From NCBI RefSeq assembly GCF_019469205.1, contig NZ_CP048265.1:2728001-2792000 (forward strand): DNA of 64,000 nucleotides, in the 5' to 3' direction. The translations under genes and the position numbers were made by a program. The notes under the pieces are model-generated. The model ran no database searches, was not told where the DNA came from, and worked only from the letters and a program-made list of their open reading frames with translations. The DNA is from Gilliamella sp. ESL0405 (lineage in GTDB: Bacteria > Pseudomonadota > Gammaproteobacteria > Enterobacterales > Orbaceae). Below, piece after piece: positions 1 through 9,693 of this stretch (positions are counted from its first letter, which is position 1; the number at the start of each line of letters is the position of its first letter).

Positions 1-158
1 TGATTGTAGCCAACTCAGAGCTCGCCAAACAACTTCGAATCCAGATTAACGACCCATTATTTAAAATTTCTAATCACTATTTTGATACTAATAGCGAACC
101 GATTGCCCTTGAGTATAAGTTTGCTAGTAATACCAAATATGTGGTCGATTTCACTTAG
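1..158 (+). CDS. GntR-family regulator, C-terminal end (partial)
   Basis: Only the last 51 residues are inside the window; the open frame runs from base 3 to the TAG at 156-158. The visible part has the pattern of the end of a UTRA effector-binding domain: SELAKQLRI, then PLFKISNHYFD, then EPIALEYKFAS. UTRA domains sit behind a GntR winged helix and bind a sugar-phosphate-like ligand. The stop is 11 bases before the first PTS gene and overlaps its ribosome binding site, so the regulator is probably the first gene of the operon and controls it. FrlR of the E. coli fructoselysine operon is of the same type. The DNA-binding half is not visible, so the family call rests on the C-terminal pattern only. 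Confidence 0.6.
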   Translation, partial: IVANSELAKQLRIQINDPLFKISNHYFDTNSEPIALEYKFASNTKYVVDFT

Positions 159-169
159 GAGGTACACCA

Positions 170-637
170 ATGATTAAATTGTTACGTGTTGATCATCGCT
201 TATTACATGGTCAAGTTGTTGTTTCATGGTTCGAAAGTATGGATGCAAACACGATATTAGTTGCTAATGACGTTGTCGCCACTGACGAACTGCGTAAATC
301 TGCGATTCGTTTGGCTAAGCCAGAGCATGCAAAATTAGTGATGAAATCTATCGATGACAGTATTGAGGCGATTAACTCAGGCGTTACGGATAAATATCAG
401 ATGCTAATTGTCGTTGAATCAGTAGCAGATGCTGAAAAATTAATCCGTGGCACGCAAGGCAAAATAACCAGCCTTAATTTAGGCGGTACTAAGCCACGTG
501 AAGGCACAAAAAACTACTCTAAAACCATTAATTTAACCGATCTTGAAGCAGATTTACTGACCAAATTACAACAAGACGGTATTGATATCTACATTCAGCA
601 AATTCCAAGCGAATCAAAGCAGAAATTTGAGAAATAG
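170..637 (+). CDS. PTS mannose/sorbose-family EIIB
   Basis: This 155-residue protein is the cytoplasmic IIB unit of a mannose-family phosphotransferase system. It passes phosphate from IIA to the incoming sugar. The N-terminus carries the family signature RVDHRLLHGQV with the phosphorylated histidine at position 13. Length is normal for a free-standing IIB. A strong AGGAGG at 157-162 sets the ATG start. It is followed by IIC, IID, two SIS-domain enzymes and IIA in one tight operon. The presence of two deglycase-like SIS proteins suggests glycated amino acids such as glucoselysine as substrate (a GfrB-like role). Substrate is inferred from context only; the family call is firm. Confidence 0.9.
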   Translation: MIKLLRVDHRLLHGQVVVSWFESMDANTILVANDVVATDELRKSAIRLAKPEHAKLVMKSIDDSIEAINSGVTDKYQMLIVVESVADAEKLIRGTQGKITSLNLGGTKPREGTKNYSKTINLTDLEADLLTKLQQDGIDIYIQQIPSESKQKFEK

Positions 638-651
638 TTGAGAGGTACAAA

Positions 652-1488
652 ATGAGTATCGAATTAACCGCAGTACTGTTAGCTTTAATTGCGATGTTAG
701 CAAATGGTGAATACTTTTTAGGTTCATCAATGTTATCCAGACCGTTAGTGACTTGTACCTTAGCCGGTTTAGTCATGGGTGATATCACACAAGGCATTAT
801 TATTGGGGCAACGTTAGAATTAGCGTTTGTCGGATCGTTTTCAATCGGTGCATCCATTCCACCGGAAATAATTTCCGGCAGTGTTTTAGGTACCGCTTTT
901 GCCATTGGTGCTGGTAAAAGTACCGAAATCGCCTTAGCACTGGGCATTCCAATTGCATCACTGGTTTTATTAGTCAAAAATTTATGTTTTCTTTTTATTC
1001 TTCCTTACTTTGTTCACAAAGCCGATAAATACGCCAGCGAAGGCAACGGCAAAGGAATGGATCGAATGAACATTCTCGGAGGTTTCTTTTCAATCAATCT
1101 GCCAATTGGTTTAGTGGTTGGATTCTCCTACTTATTCGGTAGTTCAGCGGTCAATGGCTTATTAGAAATGATTCCTCGCTTTATTATCGATGGTTTAGGT
1201 ATTGCAACCGGCTTATTACCGGCGTTCGGTTTTGCTATGTTAATGAAAATTATGATTAAAAAAACCAATGCCACCTTTTTTGTTCTTGGCTTTGCTTTAG
1301 CCGTTTATATGAAAGTGCCTGTTACTGGCGTGGCCATTTTTGGTGCCTGCCTAGCACTTATCTTGACCGGTTACTCCTCATTTAATGGAAAAAAAGGCGT
1401 AACAGAACAAGACAGTCAGAAGCTAACAACTAACACTGGCAACGTTTTAGGTGCACAGGAGATCGATTATGAAAACGAAGAATTCTAA
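652..1488 (+). CDS. PTS mannose/sorbose-family EIIC
   Basis: This 278-residue, very hydrophobic protein is the IIC membrane channel of the mannose-family PTS (EII-Sor type). The run GDITQGIIIGATLELAFVG and the following SIGASIPPEI segment are typical of the family, and several membrane helices cover most of the length. The C-terminal 35 residues are polar and probably cytoplasmic. It starts 14 bases after IIB and overlaps IID by 20 bases, which indicates translational coupling. It should form the transport complex with IID. Substrate is not readable from the sequence; see the SIS-domain enzymes downstream. Confidence 0.9.
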   Translation: MSIELTAVLLALIAMLANGEYFLGSSMLSRPLVTCTLAGLVMGDITQGIIIGATLELAFVGSFSIGASIPPEIISGSVLGTAFAIGAGKSTEIALALGIPIASLVLLVKNLCFLFILPYFVHKADKYASEGNGKGMDRMNILGGFFSINLPIGLVVGFSYLFGSSAVNGLLEMIPRFIIDGLGIATGLLPAFGFAMLMKIMIKKTNATFFVLGFALAVYMKVPVTGVAIFGACLALILTGYSSFNGKKGVTEQDSQKLTTNTGNVLGAQEIDYENEEF

Positions 1489-2293
1489 ATTAATAACCAA
1501 TAAAGAATTAACCCGAACTTTTTGGCGCTCTTTCACCGCTGAATGGTCATGGAATTATGAACGGCAAATGAACTTAGGCTATGCCTATGCCATGCGCCCA
1601 GCTTTAGATAAAATTTATAGTGATAATCAAGTGGACCTTACCGATGCCTATCAACGCCACTTAGAATTTTATAATGTTACCCCTTGGCTAATTACCTTCC
1701 CTCTAGGCATCTGTATTGCCATGGAAGAACAAAATGCCACCGATAGTGAGTTTGATAAAAGTTCGATTAATGATGTCAAAATTGCGTTAATGGGGCCGTT
1801 AAGTGGGTTAGGTGACTCTTTCTTCTGGGGGACATTACGTGTTATTGCTACCGGCATTGGCACCTCTTTAGCGCTGGAAGGTAATATTTTAGGTCCATTG
1901 TTATTCTTGCTTATCTTTAATGTGCCGGCGATTTTAGCACGATATTTTGGCTTATTAATTGGCTACAACATTGGCGCTTCCTTTATTGAAAAAGTGCAAA
2001 AAACGGGCTTAATGGATAAATTGTCCTATGGCGCTTCAGTACTCGGACTCTGTGTGGTCGGGGCAATGGTTGCCACCATGGTGACACTCAATATGCCATT
2101 GAAAATAGGTACCGGTGATGATTCGGCATCCTTACAAGATATTTTTGACGGCATTGTGCCACAGATCCTACCGTTACTTTTTACGCTATTTATGTTTGTA
2201 TTGGTGAAAAAAGGTGTTAAAGCACATTGGATCCTTCTACTTATCGCCGCTATAGGCATTTTCGGTGCCTGGACTGGGTTATTAGGAAATTGA
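1469..2293 (+). CDS. PTS mannose/sorbose-family EIID
   Basis: This 274-residue protein is the IID subunit that pairs with IIC in mannose-family PTS transporters (EIID-AGA type). Recognisable features are the start LTRTFWRSFTAEWSWNYERQ, the central IKIALMGPLSGLGDSFFWG-like segment (here VKIALMGPLSGLGDSFFWG) and two C-terminal membrane helices. A longer frame from a GTG at 1451 exists, but the ATG at 1469 has an AGGAG at 1457-1461 with proper spacing and starts the family-like N-terminus, so I use it. It overlaps the end of IIC and lies 10 bases before the next gene. Confidence 0.9.
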   Translation: MKTKNSKLITNKELTRTFWRSFTAEWSWNYERQMNLGYAYAMRPALDKIYSDNQVDLTDAYQRHLEFYNVTPWLITFPLGICIAMEEQNATDSEFDKSSINDVKIALMGPLSGLGDSFFWGTLRVIATGIGTSLALEGNILGPLLFLLIFNVPAILARYFGLLIGYNIGASFIEKVQKTGLMDKLSYGASVLGLCVVGAMVATMVTLNMPLKIGTGDDSASLQDIFDGIVPQILPLLFTLFMFVLVKKGVKAHWILLLIAAIGIFGAWTGLLGN

Positions 2294-2303
2294 GGGATAA
2301 ACA

Positions 2304-3389
2304 ATGAAAAGTATTGCTGATTATGTCGCATTAGAGCCGAAATATTATCAAGCTGTTTTAGATAATTATCAGACGTTATTTGCCGATCATATCGATTTAA
2401 GTCAAATAAAACAGCTTAATGCCATTGTCATTTTTGCCACCGGCTCCAGTGCTAATGCTGCTTATGGTGCAAGACCGATAATGAGCGAACTGTTGAAGAT
2501 TCCTGTCTATATTGAAGATCCTTCAATGGCGGCTAATTACCTACACTATAACGATCCAAATACACTCTATTTTGCCATTTCACAAGGTGGAGAGAGCTAC
2601 TCAACCATTCATTTAGTTGAACAATTTATTCACCATAACAAGACGATATATAGCCTGACCAGCAATCCGCAAAGTCCTTTGTATCAAGTTAGCAATCACG
2701 TTTTATCTATGGGGATGCCGATTGAGGAAATGCCTTATGTCAGTGCCGGTTATAGTATCACCATTTTAGATTTGATCTTAATTAGCCTCATTATTGGGCA
2801 AAAAACCGAAACCATTAATCAAACCAAATTTGATGACTATATGAATCAGATTAAAACGATTACCCAATTATTACCACTAGTCATTGAGCGTTCACAGGCG
2901 TGGGTTAATCGCCTTGAAGATCAATATAATCAAGCTCAACGGGTAATATTGATCGGTTACGGTGCTACCTACGGGGTTGCAAGGGAAGGAGAAACTAAAT
3001 TTACCGAAACCGTGCGCAACACAGCGTTGGGTAAAGAGCTCGAAGAGTATATGCATGGCCCTTATCTGGGTTTGCATAGCGATGATCATATCATTTTTAT
3101 TGAACCGCAAGGGAAACTGGCACAAAGAGCCGAATCCTTAAAAGTATTCTTAAATCAGTATGTGAAAAATGTTGTAACAATTTATGCACATCAACAAGAC
3201 AACCTAACAGAAAATGACTTATGTCTAGGTGTCAGTTGTGATGAGCGATTAACTTCGCTGTTTATGACAATTCCTATTCACTTACTTAGCTATCAAGTAT
3301 CACAGTTAAAAGGTCACAATCTGGAAAAATCAACATATCCGGAATTTGATGAAATTACTAAATCTAAAATTAAGAGGGTTAGAGCATGA
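2304..3389 (+). CDS. SIS-domain sugar-phosphate deglycase (GfrE-like)
   Basis: This 361-residue cytosolic protein has two SIS (sugar isomerase) folds. The first has ATGSSANAAYGA at about 46-57 and AISQGGESYST at about 93-103, the phosphosugar-binding loops. The second begins near ILIGYGATYGVA. SIS enzymes bind phosphorylated sugars and isomerise or cleave amino-sugar links. Beside a mannose-family PTS and a FrlB-like enzyme, the best fit is glucoselysine-6-phosphate deglycase, which releases lysine and glucose-6-phosphate, as described for GfrE of Salmonella. Its stop overlaps the next start by 4 bases. Exact substrate is inferred; a glucosamine-6-phosphate deaminase-like role on another amino sugar is the main alternative. 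Confidence 0.7.
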   Translation: MKSIADYVALEPKYYQAVLDNYQTLFADHIDLSQIKQLNAIVIFATGSSANAAYGARPIMSELLKIPVYIEDPSMAANYLHYNDPNTLYFAISQGGESYSTIHLVEQFIHHNKTIYSLTSNPQSPLYQVSNHVLSMGMPIEEMPYVSAGYSITILDLILISLIIGQKTETINQTKFDDYMNQIKTITQLLPLVIERSQAWVNRLEDQYNQAQRVILIGYGATYGVAREGETKFTETVRNTALGKELEEYMHGPYLGLHSDDHIIFIEPQGKLAQRAESLKVFLNQYVKNVVTIYAHQQDNLTENDLCLGVSCDERLTSLFMTIPIHLLSYQVSQLKGHNLEKSTYPEFDEITKSKIKRVRA

Positions 3390-4384
3390 GAAAATACGAT
3401 GAAAAAAAAGAACTCGAGAGCATGAATGGTGCATTGGCACTTCGTCCACAAATCAATGAATTTATCGATAAAATTCATTCTCGTGGTTACAGCAATGTGT
3501 GCTGGTTAGGTATTGGCGGAACTTACGCTTCATCGATGCAAGCAGTTGTTCATATGAAAGAAAAATCAGCCATTGAAACCTTTATTCAACATGCAGCGGA
3601 ATATCTGGTAACCGGCAATAAGCGTATAACCAAAGACACCTTAATTATCATCTCATCTGTTACAGGCTCTACCCAAGAAGTCGTTGCGGCTATTGATAAA
3701 ATTCAACAAGAGGTTGGTGCAACGGTCTTAGCCTTTTTAGATAAAGCCGATTCACCATTAGGTAAAATGGCGCACCATGTGATTTCTTACCCAATGAATG
3801 AGCAATTAAAATTCTTTATGGCCGCTGATCGCTTAATGTATTTGGCCGGCGAATATCCTGACTATGATGAATTTTATCAACAAATGGATCAACATTTTGC
3901 TAAAAACATCGTCGAAGTGGCGAAAAAAGCTGATGCATTCGGGCAAGAAGTCGCATTGAAACATCATAACGATGCGATGCACTATTTTGTCGGCGCTGGC
4001 AACCAATGGGGGGCGACTTATTCTCATGCGATGTGCTACTGGGAAGAGCAACACTGGCTACGTTCAAAATCGATCGAGTCTGCTGAATTTTTCCATGGCA
4101 CATTAGAAGTGATCGACCGTGATACGGCTGTAACCGTTTATGTTGGTGAAGATAGTCAACGTCCATTAAGTGAAAGAGTGGCAAAATTCTTACCACAAAT
4201 TTGTGGTAACTACACCATTATTGATACCAAAGACTATCCATTACCGGGTATATCAGAAAAATATCGTGGCCATTTATCACCGTTTGTGTTTAGAACGATA
4301 AATAACCGAATTGATGCTTATGTTGAACACTTAAATCGACATCCAATGACTATTCGACGCTATTATCGTTGTCTGGATTATTAA
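3386..4384 (+). CDS. SIS-domain fructoselysine-6-phosphate deglycase (FrlB/GfrF-like)
   Basis: This 332-residue SIS-domain protein resembles FrlB, which cleaves fructoselysine-6-phosphate to lysine and glucose-6-phosphate. Seen directly: the first phosphosugar loop WLGIGGTYASSMQA, the second-domain ESAEFFHGTLEVID segment, and a C-terminus (NRHPMTIRRYYRCLDY) very like the E. coli FrlB end, which finishes in RRYYGGLVEY. The start codon overlaps the stop of the previous SIS gene (ATGA), a sign of coupled translation. Two different deglycases with one PTS match the Salmonella gfr arrangement, where one enzyme handles glucoselysine and the other fructoselysine. Confidence 0.75.
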   Translation: MRKYDEKKELESMNGALALRPQINEFIDKIHSRGYSNVCWLGIGGTYASSMQAVVHMKEKSAIETFIQHAAEYLVTGNKRITKDTLIIISSVTGSTQEVVAAIDKIQQEVGATVLAFLDKADSPLGKMAHHVISYPMNEQLKFFMAADRLMYLAGEYPDYDEFYQQMDQHFAKNIVEVAKKADAFGQEVALKHHNDAMHYFVGAGNQWGATYSHAMCYWEEQHWLRSKSIESAEFFHGTLEVIDRDTAVTVYVGEDSQRPLSERVAKFLPQICGNYTIIDTKDYPLPGISEKYRGHLSPFVFRTINNRIDAYVEHLNRHPMTIRRYYRCLDY

Positions 4385-4395
4385 GGAGTGCAACA

Positions 4396-4827
4396 ATGGT
4401 TGCAGTATTAATCAGTACTCATGGACCAACGGCGCAAAGCTTGATCGTAAGTGCCGAGATGATTTGTGGTAAACAAACCTTATGTGAAGCAGTACCCTTT
4501 TTAATGGGGCAATCGTTAGATGATTTTCAACAGCAGATTGAAAATCATTTAGCAAGCTTTGCCCAACAAGGCGAGGCAATATTGTGTTTGGTGGATTTAA
4601 AAGGCGGAACGCCTTTTAATACCACAGCGCAGCTTATGGCAAGTTATCCCAATCTCGAAATTATCACGGGTGTGAATATCCCTATGTTATTAGCGACTTT
4701 TATGCTCAGAGAACAATTGCAGCTAGATGATTTATTACCGGAAGTAATCAAAGCATCAGTGGAAGGGATTGAGCAAATTAATATCGCATCAATGACAACC
4801 AATTCCGATCAAGATGAGGATTTTTAG
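4396..4827 (+). CDS. PTS mannose-family EIIA
   Basis: This 143-residue protein is the IIA unit that accepts phosphate from HPr. The N-terminus VAVLISTHGPTAQSL carries the phosphorylated histidine at position 9, and LVDLKGGTPFNTTAQL is the second family block. A TTG-started frame begins upstream at 4369, but an AAGGAG at 4383-4388 sits 7 bases before the ATG at 4396, which also gives the normal N-terminus. It closes the PTS operon. IIA placed last, after the two catabolic enzymes, differs from the usual A-B-C-D order. Confidence 0.9.
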   Translation: MVAVLISTHGPTAQSLIVSAEMICGKQTLCEAVPFLMGQSLDDFQQQIENHLASFAQQGEAILCLVDLKGGTPFNTTAQLMASYPNLEIITGVNIPMLLATFMLREQLQLDDLLPEVIKASVEGIEQINIASMTTNSDQDEDF

Positions 4828-4860
4828 CGCATAGCAATCGCTCAAAATAAGTCGTCTGTA

Positions 4861-4909
4861 TAAGTAAGGCAAACTGGTTTTAAAACACTCAAAACCGTTT
4901 CCTTGCTTA
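4861..4909 (+). terminator. Imperfect hairpin after PTS operon
   Basis: The left arm TAAGTAAGGCAAACTGGTTT and the right arm at 4891-4909 are near-complementary with small bulges, separated by about 9 bases. There is no U-tract after the hairpin, so it may be a weak or factor-assisted terminator or an mRNA 3-prime stabilising element. Confidence 0.45.
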
Positions 4910-5073
4910 TCAAGCACTTAACAAACTCATTGATTTAGCTGTTTAATATAACGCCATGTTATTTTGTTATATCCTGTAGAAATAATTCTTATCTTACTTT
5001 GTTTTATCAAGATATTTTGTTTTAATAGTAAAAAATATATCTCAATATAACATCTACTTTTTGGAAATAAATT

Positions 5074-6177
5074 ATGAAAAATGTTGGTTTTGTCGGTTGG
5101 CGTGGAATGGTGGGATCTGTTCTGATGCAACGTATGGTTGAAGAGCATGATTTTGATTATATCAATCCGGTTTTCTTTTCTACATCTCAAGCAGGTCAAG
5201 CTGCACCTACATTTGGAGGTAAAACCGGGACATTACAAAGTGCCGATAATATTGATGCGCTAAAAGCATTAGATATTATTGTTACCTGTCAAGGTGGTGA
5301 TTACACCTCAGAGATTTACGCCAAACTTCGTGCAACCGGTTGGCAAGGCTATTGGATTGATGCCGCTTCAACACTTCGAATGGAAGATGATGCCATCATC
5401 GTGCTCGATCCGGTAAATAAAGCTAACATTCATACAGCATTGGATCAAGGCTTCAAAACTTTTGTTGGTGGTAACTGTACTGTCAGCTTAATGCTTATGT
5501 CGCTCGGTGGCTTATTTGCTGAAAATTTAGTTGATTGGATTTCTGTTTCAACTTATCAAGCCGCTTCCGGCGGTGGTGCTCGCCATATGCGTGAACTGTT
5601 AACACAAATGGGCATGTTACATGCTGAAGTTGCGAAAGAGTTACAAGATCCTAATTCATCAATTTTAGAGATTGAACGTAAAGTGACGCAAAAAATGCGT
5701 GACGGCAGCTTACCGACCGATAACTTTGGTGTGCCGTTAGCCGGCAGTTTAATCCCATGGATTGATAAAGCGTTAGACAATGGTCAGAGTAAAGAAGAGT
5801 GGAAAGGTCAAGCTGAAACCAACAAGATTTTAGGCACCAGCCAAATTATTCCGGTTGACGGCTTGTGCGTTCGTATCGGCGCATTACGCTGCCATAGCCA
5901 AGCCTTTACAATCAAGCTGAAGAAAGATATCAGCGTGCCTGAAATTGAACAATTACTCGCCGGGCATAATGATTGGGTAAAAGTGGTACCAAATGATCGC
6001 CAGTTATCGATGCAAGAACTCACTCCGGCTGCTGTTACCGGAACATTAACAACGCCGGTTGGTCGTTTACGTAAATTGAATATGGGCAAAGATTTCTTAT
6101 CTGCCTTTACCGTTGGCGATCAGCTATTATGGGGCGCCGCTGAGCCGTTAAGAAGAATGTTACGCATTTTAGCCTAA
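5074..6177 (+). CDS. asd: Aspartate-semialdehyde dehydrogenase
   Basis: This enzyme reduces aspartyl phosphate to aspartate semialdehyde with NADPH, the branch step toward lysine, diaminopimelate, threonine and methionine. The 367 residues match the gammaproteobacterial Asd length. The N-terminal [19 protein letters not shown] is the nucleotide-binding loop. The catalytic cysteine lies in [13 protein letters not shown] at position 135, the same number as in E. coli. The gene stands alone, 246 bases after the PTS operon, and ends in a clear terminator. Confidence 0.97.
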   Translation: MKNVGFVGWRGMVGSVLMQRMVEEHDFDYINPVFFSTSQAGQAAPTFGGKTGTLQSADNIDALKALDIIVTCQGGDYTSEIYAKLRATGWQGYWIDAASTLRMEDDAIIVLDPVNKANIHTALDQGFKTFVGGNCTVSLMLMSLGGLFAENLVDWISVSTYQAASGGGARHMRELLTQMGMLHAEVAKELQDPNSSILEIERKVTQKMRDGSLPTDNFGVPLAGSLIPWIDKALDNGQSKEEWKGQAETNKILGTSQIIPVDGLCVRIGALRCHSQAFTIKLKKDISVPEIEQLLAGHNDWVKVVPNDRQLSMQELTPAAVTGTLTTPVGRLRKLNMGKDFLSAFTVGDQLLWGAAEPLRRMLRILA

Positions 6178-6182
6178 TTGAC

Positions 6183-6206
6183 AAAGCCCGAATCATCGGG
6201 CTTTTT
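6183..6206 (+). terminator. Rho-independent terminator of asd
   Basis: AAAGCCCG and CGGGCTTT form a perfect stem around a six-base loop and run into TTTTT. The A-rich 5-prime side also lets it work for nagC, which converges from the other strand. Confidence 0.85.
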
Positions 6207-6222
6207 AGTCACCAAAATCTAT

Positions 6223-7449
6223 TTAATTATAATCATCAAACAGCGTCATTAATAACGAACCATTAAACAGCGCTTGTTGAATTAAGGCAAATGCACCAAT
6301 AGCCGATCGGTCATTGAGCGATGAACAATTAATGGTAAGATTCTTTCTTAAATCCTCTAAACTTAGCGCATTTAAAGCACTATTGACGGCACTTAAAAGG
6401 ATTTGTGGTGATTTGGTTAGCTCACCGGCTAACACTATGCGTTGTGGATTAAAAATATTCACCATAATTGCCACAGCTCGACCAAGATTTTCGCCGGCAT
6501 CTTTGACTAATTTTATTGCCAGCTCATCGCCTTGATTAGCACACTGACAAATGTTAGCAATATGACACGCATCAAGAGTGAGTTTGGTTGGATAACCTTG
6601 TTCTATCATCTGTATGGCACGGCGTTCGATCGCATCGTTTACAACTCGATTTTCCAGACAACCGAAATTACCACAATGACAACGCTCACCCAATGCATCA
6701 ACTTGAATATGACCAACTTCACAAGCGCTTTGATTATGGTTGGTTAAAAGTTGTTGATTAACAATAACGCCCGAACCCACACCGCGATGAACACGAATCA
6801 ATATTGAGTCTTCAACATCTTGAGTTGAACCAAAGTAGCTTTCTGCCAGTGCTAAGCTTTGAATATCGTTGCCTAAATAAATGGTCACATTAAACTCTTT
6901 TCGCAACACTTCAGCTAGCGGCCATGCTTTAACTTGAATATGAGGAGTATAACGAACGATGCCTCGCTGTGAGTCAATCAAGCCAGGTAATACAACTGAT
7001 ATAGCAACCAGTCGTTTAATTTTTTTACTGTGGTTTTCAATAAACTGTTTAAGTAAGCTAATTAAATATTGTTGTACTTCTTGCTCTGTGAAAATTGTCA
7101 GCGGATGCACTTCTGACATCAACGAGCGGCCACCTAAGTCATAAAGTTCAATGGTGATATGCGAACGGCTTAACTGCACACCGATTGTTTGATAGTAACT
7201 AAATTTTGCCTGTATCGAAACAGCCGGGCGTCCGCCAGTTGATTGTTGCGCATCAACTTCTTTGATCAGTTTATTTTTAAGAAGTTGACGAGTAATTTTG
7301 GTAATACTTGCGGGTGCCAGCTGACTGACTTCGGCTAATTGAATACGTGATAGTGGTGCTTGCTGAACAATCAAACGATAAATAATTGCATAATTTAACT
7401 GTTTGATTAGCTCAGCATTACCCACTAAGTTCAGATAATTAAATGTCAT
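6223..7449 (-). CDS. nagC: NagC, N-acetylglucosamine regulator (ROK family)
   Basis: This 408-residue transcription factor represses the nag genes and releases DNA on binding GlcNAc-6-phosphate. An N-terminal winged helix covers about 20-65, with APLSRIQLAEVSQLAPASIT almost as in E. coli NagC. It is followed by STGGRPAVSI and the ROK sugar-binding domain. The zinc site is intact: H247, C257, C259 and C264 in GHIQV...RCHCGNFGCLE. It is the last gene of nagB-nagA-nagC, 35 bases after nagA. The paralogue Mlc is the alternative, but gene position and the N-terminal match favour NagC. Confidence 0.93.
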   Translation of the reverse strand: MTFNYLNLVGNAELIKQLNYAIIYRLIVQQAPLSRIQLAEVSQLAPASITKITRQLLKNKLIKEVDAQQSTGGRPAVSIQAKFSYYQTIGVQLSRSHITIELYDLGGRSLMSEVHPLTIFTEQEVQQYLISLLKQFIENHSKKIKRLVAISVVLPGLIDSQRGIVRYTPHIQVKAWPLAEVLRKEFNVTIYLGNDIQSLALAESYFGSTQDVEDSILIRVHRGVGSGVIVNQQLLTNHNQSACEVGHIQVDALGERCHCGNFGCLENRVVNDAIERRAIQMIEQGYPTKLTLDACHIANICQCANQGDELAIKLVKDAGENLGRAVAIMVNIFNPQRIVLAGELTKSPQILLSAVNSALNALSLEDLRKNLTINCSSLNDRSAIGAFALIQQALFNGSLLMTLFDDYN

Positions 7450-7484
7450 ATATTATCTCAATATTTTCTTAATTATCTGATATT

Positions 7485-8627
7485 CTAACGGCTCATCTCT
7501 CCATTAACAACCGTTTTAAGTACAGTAAAATCCGGATTAAAAATAACTAAGTTGGCAATTTTGCTTTCAGTTATGGTACCGAGTTGTTTATCAACACCAA
7601 TGGCTTTAGCAGGATAAAGGGTTGCCATTCTTAATGCTTCATCCAATGCGATACCGACATACTGCACCGCATTTTTTACCGCTTCAATCATGGTTAAGGC
7701 CGAGCCACCTAGCGTACCATTTTCATCAATACAGCGACCGTCTTTATAATAAATGGTTTTACCGGCAAATACGCCCGATTCTAAGTTTGAACCGGCAAGC
7801 AACATCGCATCGGTAATTAATATTAAGTGATCTTGTTTGATTTTATGGCTATTACGAATGTTTGCCCAACTCACATGTTGACCATCAGCGATAATCCCAA
7901 CATACACTTCAGGTTCATCATAAATTGCACCAACAACGCCCGGTTCACGCCCGGTAATATAAGGCATAGCATTAAATAAATGGGTGCCTAAACGAATACC
8001 GTCATTAAAACCACGACGACAGTCATCATAATGTCCATTTGAGTGCCCAACCGATACATGAATACCAGCTTTAACAAGTTGCTTGATAAAATGACTTTCA
8101 ACCCGTTCCGGCGCTAAAGTAATGACTTTAATAACATCGGCATTTTCACAAAGAAAATCTATCATTTGCTGTGAAGGTTTACGAATAATATTTTGGTCAT
8201 GAATCCCTTTCTTTTCAGGATTGATATAAGGGCCTTCAAGGTGTAATCCTAACGCTTGATTCGGATGCGTGGCTAAATATTCCCGCATAACTTTAACCGC
8301 TTTAATCATAAACTCATCAGTTGAAGTGATCAGTGTCGGTAAATAGCTTGTGCAACCATAAACAAGGTTGGTCGCTTGCATCGCTTCTAATGTTTCAACA
8401 CTTAAAGCATCAAGCGTTTCATTAAATTGGACTCCCCCACAACCATTTACTTGGATATCAATAAAACCGGGTGCAACAATTGCGCCTTGTAGATTTTCAA
8501 CAGTAATATCGGTAGGTAGTTCATTTTGTTTACAGACTTTGGCAATCTTATCGCCGTCGATAACAACGGCGTGATTTTCAAGAATCTCATAACCAGTATA
8601 AATACGACAATTGGTTAATGCGTACAT
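7485..8627 (-). CDS. nagA: N-acetylglucosamine-6-phosphate deacetylase
   Basis: NagA removes the acetyl group from GlcNAc-6-phosphate to give glucosamine-6-phosphate. The 380-residue amidohydrolase keeps the key residues at E. coli numbering: E131 in [12 protein letters not shown]195 in [11 protein letters not shown]216 in GTHLFNAM and catalytic D273 in [10 protein letters not shown]. It lies between nagB (11 bases upstream) and nagC, so the three are one transcript. It acts in the cytosol on substrate delivered by NagE. Confidence 0.97.
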   Translation of the reverse strand: MYALTNCRIYTGYEILENHAVVIDGDKIAKVCKQNELPTDITVENLQGAIVAPGFIDIQVNGCGGVQFNETLDALSVETLEAMQATNLVYGCTSYLPTLITSTDEFMIKAVKVMREYLATHPNQALGLHLEGPYINPEKKGIHDQNIIRKPSQQMIDFLCENADVIKVITLAPERVESHFIKQLVKAGIHVSVGHSNGHYDDCRRGFNDGIRLGTHLFNAMPYITGREPGVVGAIYDEPEVYVGIIADGQHVSWANIRNSHKIKQDHLILITDAMLLAGSNLESGVFAGKTIYYKDGRCIDENGTLGGSALTMIEAVKNAVQYVGIALDEALRMATLYPAKAIGVDKQLGTITESKIANLVIFNPDFTVLKTVVNGEMSR

Positions 8628-8638
8628 TGAGTTATCCT

Positions 8639-9445
8639 TTATAAAACGGTCACTTTAAGATTATCAGCTTCCATTTGTTTAAAATATTTTAGTGTCTTGA
8701 CTTTAAGATCATCAGTGCTTGGCTCATCACAAACTATGATTGATGCAGGATGCATTTGTAGAGCAGTTACTGTCCATAAGTGGTTAATTGATCCTTCAAC
8801 ACCCGCTTGTAAAGCTAAGCTTTTATTATGTCCACAAACTAATAAAATGACCTCTTGCGCATCCATTAATGTTGCAACACCAATTGTTAGCGCATGTTTA
8901 GGCACTTGATCTTTGTCATTATCAAAGAAACGCGAATTCGCAATGCGAGTATCATCTGTTAAGGTTTTGATACGGGTACGGGAGCAAAGTGAAGAGCCGG
9001 GTTCATTAAATGCAATATGCCCATCTTGACCAACACCACCAACAAAAATATTAATTTTACCATAGGCTTTAATTTTTTCTTCATATTGACGACATTCGGC
9101 ATCGATATCTGGTGCATTTCCGTTTAATATATGAATGTTGTTTTTATCAATATCAATATGGTCAAAGAAATTTTCATGCATAAAAGTATGATAACTTTGT
9201 GGATGATCTTCTGGCAAGCCCACATATTCATCCATATTAAAAGTCACAACGTGTTTGAAACTCACTTTACCCGCTTGATACTGTTTAATTAATTGTTGAT
9301 ACATGACCAAAGGAGAGCTTCCGGTTGGCAAACCTAACAAAAACGGACGATCTGCTGTCGGGTTGAATTGGTTAATTTTATTAACAATACGCTGAGCAAC
9401 CCAAGCGCCTACTTCTTGGGCATTTTCTAAAGGAATGAGTCTCAT
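8639..9445 (-). CDS. nagB: Glucosamine-6-phosphate deaminase
   Basis: NagB converts glucosamine-6-phosphate to fructose-6-phosphate and ammonia, feeding glycolysis. The 268 residues carry the catalytic set at E. coli positions: D72 in FNMDEYVGL, then D141, H143 and E148 in [17 protein letters not shown]. It is the first gene of the nagBAC transcript, divergent from nagE across a 248-base control region. Confidence 0.97.
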   Translation of the reverse strand: MRLIPLENAQEVGAWVAQRIVNKINQFNPTADRPFLLGLPTGSSPLVMYQQLIKQYQAGKVSFKHVVTFNMDEYVGLPEDHPQSYHTFMHENFFDHIDIDKNNIHILNGNAPDIDAECRQYEEKIKAYGKINIFVGGVGQDGHIAFNEPGSSLCSRTRIKTLTDDTRIANSRFFDNDKDQVPKHALTIGVATLMDAQEVILLVCGHNKSLALQAGVEGSINHLWTVTALQMHPASIIVCDEPSTDDLKVKTLKYFKQMEADNLKVTVL

Positions 9446-9543
9446 GGGGGAATACCTCTTTTGATATAATTAAATAACTTCTTTTTTTTTAATGTAAAAT
9501 ATGTTGTCTGTATTCTACTATATTAATGTATTTAAGCAAAAAA

Positions 9544-9565
9544 AATCGTGACAAAAATCACAAAA
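9544..9565. promoter_or_regulatory. CRP site in nagB-nagE control region
   Basis: GTGA at 9548-9551 and TCAC at 9558-9561 are separated by six bases, the CRP half-site spacing, with A-rich flanks. It lies midway between divergent nagB and nagE, which are CRP-activated in E. coli. Confidence 0.7.
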
Positions 9566-9571
9566 AATGAA

Positions 9572-9596
9572 TAATTAATTTGCGAAGTAAAATAAT
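9572..9596. promoter_or_regulatory. Candidate NagC operator
   Basis: An AT-rich imperfect palindrome is centred on TTGCGAA: TAATTAATTTGCGAAGTAAA and the flanking AT bases. NagC boxes are AT-rich with a central C/G pair, and this is the only such element near nagE. No matrix was run. Confidence 0.45.
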
Positions 9597-9693
9597 ATAG
9601 AGTCAAATAGTAAATGATTTACTACAATTACTGAAAAAAGTGAAATTTCATTATTTTTCAAGTAACTCCCAAATAAATATATGAGGTAAAAAT

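Noticed and set aside
528-977. 149-codon minus-strand open frame over the PTS IIB/IIC genes
   Set aside because: It is antisense to clear PTS genes, has no family-like motifs and no ribosome binding site.
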